This document shows, in pieces, positions 1 through 7,264 of a DNA stretch of 15,256 bases. A program made the translations under genes and the position numbers. Position 1 is the first letter of the stretch. The number at the start of each line of letters is the position of its first letter. This DNA is from an uncultured Dorea sp. (GTDB lineage: Bacteria > Bacillota > Clostridia > Lachnospirales > Lachnospiraceae), in NCBI GenBank assembly GCA_910578455.1, contig CAJTQA010000059.1:236-15491 (forward strand), in the 5' to 3' direction. Under the pieces are notes generated by a model. That model did no database searches. It was not told where the DNA came from and saw nothing but the letters and a program-made list of their open reading frames with translations.

Positions 1-56
1 CATTCTTGATAATATCTACTTGTCAAGGTTCATCCGGCCGGTGTATCTTGGTCGGC

Positions 57-78
57 AGGCTCAAGATTCCGAGAGCCT
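57..78 (-). other. Inverted repeat downstream of the kinase gene
   Basis: Two 6-bp arms, AGGCTC (57-62) and GAGCCT (73-78), flank a 10-nt loop, 22 nt past the end of the rhamnulokinase-like gene. No T run follows on the minus strand, so it is not a convincing intrinsic terminator. It may be an RNA processing or stability hairpin between the kinase gene and whatever lies left of the window. Apart from this and a TTGACA string on the minus strand at 21-26, bases 1-99 hold nothing I can name. Confidence 0.3.
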
Positions 79-99
79 ATCTCCAGTTCCCTGTCTCAT

Positions 100-1539
100 C
101 TACTCTTTCGGATCATATCTCTTTACCTGCAAAGAATCCACAATAATTCCCCGCAATCTCTCATATGAGTATTCCGGGTGGAAATATGCAATCTGAACGA
201 CCGCATTCCCTACAGACGAGCATTCCATATCGCATGCGACTACCGGCATCTTTATCCTGTCTGCACACCGCTGGTTGATTGCCGCATTTTTAGAGCCTCC
301 GCCCACGATATATACTTCTCTATATGTCTCTTTCGTACATTCCTTTACTGTACTCAGCGTTTCCGCATAGCTGTCTCCCAGCGACGCGTACGTTGATGCC
401 AGTATCTCGGGCCAGCAATATCCGCCTTTTGCCGTTTCCTCTTCCTGCGAAGGGCTGATCATAGCGCAGATTTGCCGCACCATTACCTCGGGATTGAACA
501 GCCTCCCGTCATTAACGTCAAAGGTACGTATCTCTCCCGTATAATCATCGGCCAGCGCCGTAAAGTCATTCCAGCTTATTTTACTTCCTGTTTCGTTTTC
601 ATACTCTGCCTTTAACCTCTGAACGATGAACATGCCCGCCGAATTCCGCAGGAGCGTTGTCCTTCCGAATGCCCCCGTCTCATTTGTAAGCCTCGCATCC
701 AATACTTTCTCATTCACAACCGGCTCAGGGCACTGCGCGCCGATCAGCGCCCACGTTCCCGAACTGACAAAAAGATACTTCTCTTCTCCGGACGGAATCG
801 CCATCACCGCACACGCAGTATCATGGGAAGGCACGCAGACAAACGGGATATCATACGCAATCCCAATCTCATCCAGTATTTCCCTCTTAATGTTGCCGAT
901 AAGCCTTCCGTGCCTGCCGATTTCCGAGAACAGCTCCGGGCTTACCCCCGCATATTCACATTGTTCCTGGCTGATAGCCATAGTCCGCACATCAAGCATC
1001 TGCGTCGTCGATAATTCGCTGGGCTCGTTCATTTCCTTCCCCGTGAACATGTATACAAAAATATCCGGGACAAGAAATATCTTTTTAGCGCGCTCCATTA
1101 CCGACGGCATATGTTCCTGCATTCCTCGCAGCATATATATGCTGTTAATCTTGTCGCAGAGGATTCCCGTGCGGTAGAACATATCCCTTTTTATCTTCTC
1201 TGGCAGACGGCTCAGCTGTTCTTCTCCGATGGTATTGCGATAGCAAAGCGCCTTCTCCAGAAAATCATCATCATCTGACAATTGAAAGTCAACGCCCCAT
1301 GTGCAGATTCCGGCAGAGTCAATCTTATCCGCCTTTTCGGCCGCCATTGAAAGCCCCTTCTTTAATATCCCGAAGATCCGCGGCATATCCCAGTAATAAT
1401 ATCCGCCGCTCACTGTCATCTCATTGGGCTCCTGCAATATCAGCTCGCTTACCACTTTCTTACCGTCAAACCGGCATAATATGGTGCGGATGCTGCTGTT
1501 TCCGCAGTCAAACGCAACCAGGTTCAAACTATTATCCAT
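100..1539 (-). CDS. Rhamnulokinase-like FGGY carbohydrate kinase
   Basis: A 479-residue FGGY-family sugar kinase expected to phosphorylate a ketose, most likely L-rhamnulose or a relative, in the cytoplasm with ATP. It matches RhaB along its length: an N-terminal phosphate loop FDCGNSS (10-16), TWGVDF (80-85), PSHDTA (237-242) with the likely catalytic base D240, SSGTW (259-263), an FNPE motif near 349, and a C-terminal VGGGSKN nucleotide-binding segment. RhaB of E. coli carries the same blocks in the same order and is of similar length. The ATG is preceded by AGGAGA with 7-nt spacing, and the gene starts 11 nt after the upstream permease gene, so it is the last visible gene of the ABC operon. 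A kinase placed with a two-permease RhaSTPQ-like transporter matches the rhizobial rhamnose locus. The exact substrate is inference; another deoxy-ketose is possible. Confidence 0.82.
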   Translation of the reverse strand: MDNSLNLVAFDCGNSSIRTILCRFDGKKVVSELILQEPNEMTVSGGYYYWDMPRIFGILKKGLSMAAEKADKIDSAGICTWGVDFQLSDDDDFLEKALCYRNTIGEEQLSRLPEKIKRDMFYRTGILCDKINSIYMLRGMQEHMPSVMERAKKIFLVPDIFVYMFTGKEMNEPSELSTTQMLDVRTMAISQEQCEYAGVSPELFSEIGRHGRLIGNIKREILDEIGIAYDIPFVCVPSHDTACAVMAIPSGEEKYLFVSSGTWALIGAQCPEPVVNEKVLDARLTNETGAFGRTTLLRNSAGMFIVQRLKAEYENETGSKISWNDFTALADDYTGEIRTFDVNDGRLFNPEVMVRQICAMISPSQEEETAKGGYCWPEILASTYASLGDSYAETLSTVKECTKETYREVYIVGGGSKNAAINQRCADRIKMPVVACDMECSSVGNAVVQIAYFHPEYSYERLRGIIVDSLQVKRYDPKE

Positions 1540-1550
1540 CTTCCACTCTC

Positions 1551-2522
1551 CTATTCATATCTGCGCGTACGCACAATTACCGCCAGGAGCAGAATCACGC
1601 CATAGAGCGCAATAACAATATAAGAATTCACCCTGAGAATGTTGAGTCCTGTCGCCATGCACTGGAACAGCAGAACCGCCCACAAGATGCCCGACACTTT
1701 TCCTTTTCCTCCGTTCGGATCAACGCCGCCCAGCACCGCGATCAGAATCGTCCGCATCAGATAGTTAGCCGCAGCTCCGGCAGACGCCGAATTCAGGCGC
1801 GATGCCATAATGATAGCTGCAACTCCTACATAAACTCCTGACAGCATGTGGGTCTTGATCAGAAGAGCCGTCTCATTGATTCCTGAATACTGCGTTGCAA
1901 TCTGATTAGAGCCGTACATCTGCAGCCTCATTCCAAAAGATGTCATCTGCATTATCACGACCAATATCGCAGCCGCTATGGCAAAGAGTATAAACTGCAT
2001 CGGAATCCCCAGGATGCTGCCATTTCCGATAAACCGGAAAGACTCCGGGTAGCCGGACAGCGTTCCGCCCTTTGTAATCCCAAGACTGATCCCGGTCAGC
2101 ACCATCTGCATTCCAAGCGTTACCAGCATTGCCGGAATCTTAAACTTCGCGACGATGACTCCATTCAGAAAGCCGACAGCCGTACATGTGCCAATGCAGA
2201 TTACGATAGCTATAAGCATTGCCGGTATATTTTCCTCCCCTCTCTCAATATGGGAGGTTATGTACATGGACATCAGTATAGAGGCCAGGTTCGCAGACGC
2301 GATAATTGAGAGGTCGATCCCGCCTACCAGCATGGGCAGCATCATAGACAATGTGAACAGGCCGATCTCCGGTATCTGCCTTGCAATAGACGCAAACGAG
2401 TCTACAGACAGGAATGCCGGTTTCATAATGCTGAAAAATACAATGCAGATTACGGTCAGGATAATGAGCATTCCGCTGTCATGGTTCAGTTTTGCGCGGA
2501 TACTTGAATTTCCCTTTCTCAT
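1551..2522 (-). CDS. Sugar ABC transporter permease (RbsC/RhaQ type), second of two
   Basis: A 323-residue integral membrane protein of the BPD_transp_2 family, which forms half of the transmembrane channel for a sugar ABC importer. It is very hydrophobic with roughly eight to ten membrane segments, starting near residue 18. It carries the family motif GGIDLS (about 67-72) and a cytoplasmic coupling segment near 265-275 (VLGGVDPNGGKGKVSG) that contacts the ATPase. The ATG overlaps the stop of the other permease gene by 4 nt (ATGA), with AGGGGG about 9 nt upstream, so the two are translationally coupled. Two different permeases in one operon imply a heterodimeric channel, as in rhamnose (RhaPQ) and autoinducer-2 (LsrCD) importers and unlike the single RbsC of ribose systems. 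Confidence 0.88.
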   Translation of the reverse strand: MRKGNSSIRAKLNHDSGMLIILTVICIVFFSIMKPAFLSVDSFASIARQIPEIGLFTLSMMLPMLVGGIDLSIIASANLASILMSMYITSHIERGEENIPAMLIAIVICIGTCTAVGFLNGVIVAKFKIPAMLVTLGMQMVLTGISLGITKGGTLSGYPESFRFIGNGSILGIPMQFILFAIAAAILVVIMQMTSFGMRLQMYGSNQIATQYSGINETALLIKTHMLSGVYVGVAAIIMASRLNSASAGAAANYLMRTILIAVLGGVDPNGGKGKVSGILWAVLLFQCMATGLNILRVNSYIVIALYGVILLLAVIVRTRRYE

Positions 2523-3502
2523 TCTGCCGCACCCCCTTTTCGCTCTTCTCTCTTAGATGCCAGGACCCTCCAGCCGGTAACGCAAAAACTAATCAGGATG
2601 ACCGCGCCGATTACCAGGTCTTCCCAATAACTGGATACGCCCACAAGTATCATGCCGTTGCTCAGCAGCGCAACCAGCAGAATGCCAAGAAATGTTCCGG
2701 ACACCGAGCCTTTTCCTCCTGACAATGCTACTCCGCCCAAAACGACCATCGCCAGCACATCCATCTCATTTCCATAGAGCGCCTCAATCGATGCCTGCTG
2801 CGACAGGTAACACTTGATCAGTGCGCCGATCCCGGCCGTTGCCCCCGCGAATCCATATACGAAGAGGTGCACCTGGAGCACGCTGACTCCGCATCGCCTG
2901 GCGGCCTCTGCATTGCCGCCGACAGCATACACCTTACGCCCCATCTTCGTCTTCTTCAGGATGTACCAGGCCGCAGCCAGCACCGCCAGCAGCGTTCCGA
3001 CGGATACCGCAAACAGCGACACCTTCGTTTTCTGGGCGAACCATGCCGGAAACCCGTGCAGCCTGACGCCGCTTGTCAGACGCATCATCAATCCGTAAAT
3101 GATGTTCATAGTGGCGATTGTAATGATCAGCGTCGGCACCCTCAGCCTGTTGACCAGCACCGCATTGATGAACCCCAGCAAAGCTCCGACAATAGCAGAG
3201 ATCAGATAAACCGCTATAAAATTGCCGCCCATGTTCAGCATGAATAATGCCGCCAGATACTGGGCCACTGCCCCGACCGCCATAAAAGATATGTCAATGC
3301 CGCCGGATATGATCACGAACAGGCACCCCACGGCAATGACGCCATATGCGGAATAACTCGTCAGCAGATCCACAATATTGTTGGGCTTGATCGATTTGCC
3401 TCCTGTGATCGCAGCAAGCACGGCTGCCAAGATAACGACCACGCATAAAAGCATGAACTCATAACTTTTGATATATTTACTTTTTGCCGATTTATTAGTC
3501 AC
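2519..3502 (-). CDS. Sugar ABC transporter permease (RbsC/RhaP type), first of two
   Basis: A 327-residue inner-membrane permease of the BPD_transp_2 family and the presumed partner of the next permease. Membrane segments begin near residue 15 and continue to the C-terminus. The motif SGGIDIS (about 67-73) and the coupling segment VVLGGVALSGGKGSVSG (about 254-270) are typical. Translation starts at GTG, with AGGAGG 6 nt before it; that start lies inside the end of the ATPase gene and gives an 8-nt overlap. The protein ends in a short basic tail (KREERKGG). The close coupling of ATPase, permease and permease argues for one complex. The substrate follows from the binding protein, not from this gene. 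Confidence 0.88.
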   Translation of the reverse strand: MTNKSAKSKYIKSYEFMLLCVVVILAAVLAAITGGKSIKPNNIVDLLTSYSAYGVIAVGCLFVIISGGIDISFMAVGAVAQYLAALFMLNMGGNFIAVYLISAIVGALLGFINAVLVNRLRVPTLIITIATMNIIYGLMMRLTSGVRLHGFPAWFAQKTKVSLFAVSVGTLLAVLAAAWYILKKTKMGRKVYAVGGNAEAARRCGVSVLQVHLFVYGFAGATAGIGALIKCYLSQQASIEALYGNEMDVLAMVVLGGVALSGGKGSVSGTFLGILLVALLSNGMILVGVSSYWEDLVIGAVILISFCVTGWRVLASKREERKGGAAE

Positions 3503-4985
3503 TTAGCACCTCCTGGCTGAATTCGCTTTCTGTAATGGCGCTGCAATCCAGCTCTTTTACAATTTTGCCTTTGTGCATGACAAGCGCCCTTGGACAGTTG
3601 TAGTAAATCTCTGCCGCCTCATCCGAGATCATGATGATGCTCATTCCCTGCCTGGAAAGTTCCCGGATCAGTTCATAGATGGTATTTTTGGCCGCAATGT
3701 CAATTCCATTCGTCGGCTGGTCCAGTATCAGCACTTCCGGTTCGGTTGACAGCCACTTGGAGATGACGATCTTCTGCTGATTGCCGCCCGACATTGCAGA
3801 TGCATTGATCTCCGGCGATGCGCTCTTAATGCGGAGCTCATCAATCCATCTCTGCGTGATCGCCCTGCACTCCTTCTTATCTATCATCCCGAGCTTATTC
3901 TTAAGTTTCTGAATAATCGATATAATCGTATTATTTTCTACGCTTTGATTCAGAACAAGCCCCTGGAGCAGCCGGTCTTCTGGAACATATGCAATCCTGC
4001 TTGCAATTGCCTCCCGGTTGTTTCTGAAGTTCACTTCCCTGCCATGCAGCAAAATCTTCCCTGATTCCGGCGGGTTCATGCCAAAAATCGAACTTGCAAG
4101 TTCTGTCCTCCCGGCGCCCAGAAGGCCTATGATCCCCAGGATTTCTCCCTTTTTCACAGAGAACGACACATCCCTGTACTGTCTTCCGCAGGACAGATTC
4201 TCTATCCTCAGGACCTCTTCGTCGCCATGTTCTACAAAATCCTGCTGATAAGTAATCTGCTGGCCGCTTATCAGGTGTGCCAGATTCGTTTCGTCCACGT
4301 CCTTATTCTCGAAAGTTGATATCATCTGCCCGTCCCGCATAACAGTAATGCGCTCTGCAATCTCAATAATCTCGTCCAGCTTGTGGCTGACGAACATTAT
4401 CGTCATGCCTTTTTCCTGCAGGCTCTTAATGATCGAGAAAAGCACATTGACCTCTTTTCTTGTCAGCGAAGACGTTGGCTCATCCATAATCAGTATCTTT
4501 GCATTGGTCGCCAGTGCTCTGGCAATGGCAACAAGCTGCCGGTCAGCAATCGACAGCTCCTCCGCAAGACTTTCCAGATTAAGCTCAATATGCATCCTGT
4601 CGATTACTTCTTCCGCCTTCTGATAAATCTGCGTCCAGCTGACCCCTTTGACACTCTTGTCCACATGCCGGTCAAATGCTATGTTCTCTGCTACCGTCAA
4701 GTTCGGAAAGAGGCTTAGATCCTGATAGATGACCCGGACGCCGTTGTTCATCGCCTGCCTTGCGGAGCCTCCGCCGCTCTTCCTGCCGTCCAGGATTACT
4801 TCGCTGCCTTCATCAACATCAATTACACCGGATATGACTTTGATCATTGTCGACTTGCCGCAGCCATTCTGCCCGATCAGGCAATGAATCTCCCCACGGT
4901 TTAAATCAAAGTCAATATCTTTCAGAGCATGAACACCGCCGTAATGTTTATTCACATGTTTTAATTCAATGATCTTTTCTTCCAT
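3495..4985 (-). CDS. Double-NBD sugar ABC transporter ATP-binding protein (RbsA/MglA/RhaT type)
   Basis: The energising subunit of a sugar importer, with two fused nucleotide-binding domains on the inner face of the membrane. I chose the ATG at 4985 (496 residues) because GAGAGGG lies 6 nt upstream; a GTG at 5000 would add five residues but has no well-placed ribosome site. Numbering from this ATG, domain 1 has Walker A GQNGCGKST (38-46), a degenerate signature LSIADRQ (144-150), Walker B ILIMDEP (164-170) and switch H201. Domain 2 has the usual lysine-less P-loop GLLGAGRTE (287-295), a good signature SGGNQQK (399-405), and a Walker B reading LDQPTNGID (421-429), where the normal catalytic Glu is Gln (Q423). 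This family usually has one weaker site, so a working transporter is still likely. The gene lies 102 nt after the binding-protein gene. Confidence 0.9.
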   Translation of the reverse strand: MEEKIIELKHVNKHYGGVHALKDIDFDLNRGEIHCLIGQNGCGKSTMIKVISGVIDVDEGSEVILDGRKSGGGSARQAMNNGVRVIYQDLSLFPNLTVAENIAFDRHVDKSVKGVSWTQIYQKAEEVIDRMHIELNLESLAEELSIADRQLVAIARALATNAKILIMDEPTSSLTRKEVNVLFSIIKSLQEKGMTIMFVSHKLDEIIEIAERITVMRDGQMISTFENKDVDETNLAHLISGQQITYQQDFVEHGDEEVLRIENLSCGRQYRDVSFSVKKGEILGIIGLLGAGRTELASSIFGMNPPESGKILLHGREVNFRNNREAIASRIAYVPEDRLLQGLVLNQSVENNTIISIIQKLKNKLGMIDKKECRAITQRWIDELRIKSASPEINASAMSGGNQQKIVISKWLSTEPEVLILDQPTNGIDIAAKNTIYELIRELSRQGMSIIMISDEAAEIYYNCPRALVMHKGKIVKELDCSAITESEFSQEVLSD

Positions 4986-5021
4986 GTCCATCCCTCTCAC
5001 TATCGTTCAATCGTTTTTTCC

Positions 5022-5057
5022 AAAAAGGAGCGGACGCGCCACTCCGCAACCACTCCT
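5022..5057 (-). terminator. Intercistronic hairpin with short T run after the binding-protein gene
   Basis: On the minus strand, a stem pairs 5053-5057 and 5043-5047 with 5026-5034 (outer AGGA/TCCT, inner GCGGA/TCCGC, one asymmetric bulge at 5048-5053) and is followed by five T (A at 5022-5026 on the + strand). It lies between the binding-protein stop and the ATPase start. In binding-protein-first ABC operons such hairpins act as leaky terminators or 3' stabilisers that leave more binding protein than membrane subunits. That role is inferred here. Confidence 0.5.
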
Positions 5058-5087
5058 CTTTATACAGCCACATACGCCTCGCTAATT

Positions 5088-6113
5088 CTAGAAACCGAAT
5101 TCTTTCCAGTTGTCCGCTGTAATCGTAATCGGATTGTCAATCCAAAGAGTTGTATCCTCAATCGCGACATCACCCATGTCAGGAATCGAGAATGAGCTGT
5201 CAATCTTGTTCCCCTTCAGCAATTCCTCGGCAATATAGCAGGACGCGTAACCGGAATCCGCCGGGTTCCACAGGTATCCCGTCGTGATCGCTCCGCTCTC
5301 AAGATGCGCGGCGCCCTCACTTGGAATTATATTGCCGACAACCGTCGCCTTGCCGATCATGTCTTCCTCTGTCAATGCCTCCGCAGCGCCAATCGGCCCC
5401 TGGCTGCCAAAGCAGATAAAGCAGTTCAGATCGCTGTAGGTCTTCAGAAGGTCCAAGGTTGTCTCACGGGCCAGCGCGGAATCTTCCCCGCAGGCAATTC
5501 TGTCAGTACATAACTTCATGTCCGGATATTTCTCCGCAAGATATTCCTCTACATGATCCGCCCACGCATTATGAAGCGGCACTGTCAGGCTGCCTACGTA
5601 CAGGGCGTATTCTCCGGAACCGCCGCAGGCTTTTGCCGCGTCTTCTGCAATCAGCTCTGCGAATGCGTCATTGATGATCATCTCCACATCGTAGTCTGCG
5701 CCAACCTGGCCCGGAGACTCTGTCGTCACCACTACAATGCCCTTATCCTTCGCAGACTGGAGCACGCTTTCCAATACAGTCGCATCGTTCGGAACAACGC
5801 AGATTGCGTCAACGCCAGAGTTGATCAAGTCCTCAATGATATTTACCTGCTCCGCGGCATCCGCTGTGGAAGGCCCGGTCACGTATGCATTCACGTCATG
5901 TTCTTCTGCAAATTTCTCCACGCCTTTTTCGAACACGCTAAAATAGTCGATGCCTACAACCTTAACAACGACCGCGATCTCATACTTACCATCCGATTTC
6001 CCTGATTCTTTCTTGCCGGCATCCCCTTCGTCTCCAGAACCTCCAGAACTGCTGCATGCTGCCAGGCCCACTACCATGAGCAAAGTAATGAGCAATGATA
6101 ATGCTTTTTTCAT
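5088..6113 (-). CDS. RhaS/LsrB-like sugar-binding lipoprotein of the ABC importer
   Basis: A 341-residue type 1 periplasmic-binding-fold lipoprotein that captures a sugar outside the cell for the adjacent importer. Residues 1-19 form a lipoprotein signal peptide (basic MKK, hydrophobic core, LAAC lipobox with C20), followed by a flexible Ser/Gly/Lys linker to about residue 42. The mature part follows the RhaS/LsrB pattern: a VKVVG strand-loop with K51, a TGPSTADAAEQ loop (79-89), GVDAICVVPND (100-110), VVTTESP (128-134), GSLTVPLHNAW (174-184), and YLWNPADSGY (280-289), which resembles the IWNP segment of RhaS. By eye alignment to LsrB, K51 is kept, but the Asp-Gln pair that contacts AI-2 is Leu-His (180-181) and the other contact Asp is Glu (E132). 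Rhamnose-type sugar is therefore a better guess than AI-2. The ATG has AGGAGG-type sequence upstream, and the gene is first in the operon. Confidence 0.85.
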   Translation of the reverse strand: MKKALSLLITLLMVVGLAACSSSGGSGDEGDAGKKESGKSDGKYEIAVVVKVVGIDYFSVFEKGVEKFAEEHDVNAYVTGPSTADAAEQVNIIEDLINSGVDAICVVPNDATVLESVLQSAKDKGIVVVTTESPGQVGADYDVEMIINDAFAELIAEDAAKACGGSGEYALYVGSLTVPLHNAWADHVEEYLAEKYPDMKLCTDRIACGEDSALARETTLDLLKTYSDLNCFICFGSQGPIGAAEALTEEDMIGKATVVGNIIPSEGAAHLESGAITTGYLWNPADSGYASCYIAEELLKGNKIDSSFSIPDMGDVAIEDTTLWIDNPITITADNWKEFGF

Positions 6114-6163
6114 ACTTCTCCTCCTTTTCTTTTATTGTATGTTATGTTTTGTTACTTGTTGTT

Positions 6164-6192
6164 ATATTATCACATATTATATCATATTTCAA
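6164..6192 (-). promoter_or_regulatory. Predicted sigma-A promoter of the ABC transporter operon
   Basis: On the minus strand, TTGAAA (6187-6192) and TAATAT (6164-6169) are separated by exactly 17 nt, about 50 nt before the binding-protein start. A competing perfect TATAAT sits at 6176-6181 but has only a poor -35 (GTTAAA) at 17 nt. The region is extremely AT-rich, so chance matches are likely and the exact start site is uncertain. Confidence 0.5.
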
Positions 6193-6203
6193 CATATTTT
6201 AAC
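6164..6203. repeat. Four tandem degenerate 10-bp repeats over the ABC promoter
   Basis: Read on the + strand from 6164, four consecutive decamers are ATATTATCAC, ATATTATATC, ATATTTCAAC and ATATTTTAAC. Positions 1-5 and 10 are identical in all four copies, and positions 6-9 vary. The array coincides with the -35 to -10 interval of the predicted promoter. A 10-bp period puts each copy on the same face of the helix, which fits intrinsic bending or cooperative protein binding. No such function is shown by the sequence alone. Confidence 0.55.
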
Positions 6204-6226
6204 ACTTTGTGATAATTTTTGTTAAA
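6198..6226. promoter_or_regulatory. Inverted repeat TTTAACA-N15-TGTTAAA upstream of the ABC promoter
   Basis: The perfect 7-bp arms TTTAACA (6198-6204) and TGTTAAA (6220-6226) have 15 nt between them, and a small CACTTTGTG palindrome lies inside. The centre is about 22 nt upstream of the -35 element. It is a candidate operator for a dimeric regulator. There is no regulator gene in this operon within the window, so the binder is unknown. Confidence 0.35.
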
Positions 6227-6350
6227 CTCCTCTCATATCTGCATTTGGCCATGACAAATAATCCGGCAAGAAAAACATATCACAAAAGGCGGCGCAGAAA
6301 TTCTGGCAGATTATGGAATTTTGCTCTCCATATCTAGTCTTAAGGATAGT
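6227..6350. other. Non-coding gap between the ABC promoter and the AbiE terminator
   Basis: With the flanking regulatory elements, 6114-6416 is a 303-nt stretch without a gene. In 6227-6350 I see no plausible start with a ribosome site, no long repeat and no RNA signature. It separates the end of the AbiE cassette from the ABC operon promoter. Confidence 0.5.
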
Positions 6351-6353
6351 CAT

Positions 6354-6396
6354 AAACAGGGAGGCATGTGACCTAACAAGTCACATGCCTCCCTGT
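6354..6396 (-). terminator. Strong hairpin ending the AbiE cassette
   Basis: A 17-bp perfect stem (6356-6372 with 6380-6396) closes a 7-nt loop (6373-6379), 20 nt past the stop of the AbiEii reading frame. On the minus strand the stem runs directly into TTT then ATGACT. The T run is short for an intrinsic terminator, but the stem is very stable. It is the only obvious end for the AbiE transcript and shields the downstream ABC promoter from read-through. Confidence 0.6.
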
Positions 6397-6416
6397 AATT
6401 ATCCCTATAAGTAGGT

Positions 6417-7264
6417 TCAGTTAGCTTTTATATTAATCAGCTCTGCAATCTCCTCAACTGAATCCAAAAGCACTTGGAATTCCAATCCCTCTGCATAACT
6501 GTTCTCCGCCGCATAATTCCGCCACAGGCTGTAAAGCGCATTTTCCTCACGCATATCCCGCATGATATCCTTCCAATCTTTCAACATATTCATAGAGCCT
6601 CTTTTGACCGCGGTATGTTCGATTGCCATTTTTAAAATATCCGGCCTGACTTTGTCCTTACGCTCACAATAGAGAATATGTAAATCATAAAATCCCTGGC
6701 TCTCGTATTTCCTATATTCCTGCGAATAATAGTTTCATACTTCTCAGCCAGCACCGTTTCGATGGTATAAGCCATAACCTTAACTGTTTTATCCTCCAAC
6801 ATAAAAGGATAATTATATTGAACAGCCGCTGGCGTAATTTTATCTCCAGTCGTAACATCTACTTTCATAGGGCTATTAATCTTCCCATACTTTGCCGCTA
6901 TGTGGATACGGAAATTATTATAAGCATCCTCTTCACGAATTGGCTCTATGCGCTGATATTCAAAGGTTATCCCATCGTTTATATCAATCGCAAGAATCTC
7001 CTTGAAGATTTTGACGATTTCCTCTTCCTCCAGCTGTATCCCTCTTACCGTTGTATCCATGTCCATTGTGGTTCTGGCTCCAACCCCAATCATCGAGGAA
7101 ATCAGCAGGCCTCCTTTCAGGATAAAATTCTGTGCGTAGGGCGACACGGCAAGCCTCTCCAAAATGCGCTCAAACATAAACATATGCTGCACATCCAAAG
7201 CCCTCAGATGATTCTTTGCTGCGAAATTTCGGATTGCTCCCTTTAGCTGTTCCGGTGTTTTCAT
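6417..7264 (-). pseudogene. abiEii: AbiEii-type nucleotidyltransferase toxin, frameshifted
   Basis: Toxin half of a type IV AbiE toxin-antitoxin/phage-defence pair, a DNA polymerase beta-like nucleotidyltransferase. The first frame (7264-6632, 210 residues) shows the family motifs in order: KGG (50-52), RTTMDMD with D68 and D70 (64-70), VDVTTGD (135-141) and LAEKYET (172-178). It then reads NTRARDF and diverges. Adding one T to the four-T run at 6689-6692 (minus sense) restores the typical DFYDLHILY continuation and joins it to the second frame, which ends at 6417, for a predicted 282 residues, normal for the family. Without that base the protein loses its C-terminal helical domain. The ATG overlaps the antitoxin stop by 1 nt (TAATG), with GGAGGTG inside the antitoxin gene. 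Either a true inactivating deletion or a sequencing error fits. Confidence 0.85.

Noticed and set aside
21..26. TTGACA on the minus strand near the left edge
   Set aside because: The matching -10 would fall at or beyond base 1, so a promoter cannot be shown from this window.
626..1177. Plus-strand open frame (183 codons) opposite the kinase gene
   Set aside because: Its Ser/Ile/Pro-rich translation is typical of antisense shadow; the kinase motifs on the minus strand are decisive.
6417..6629. Separate 70-residue small protein gene
   Set aside because: Its translation continues the AbiEii C-terminus once one base is restored, so it is part of the frameshifted gene and not an independent gene.
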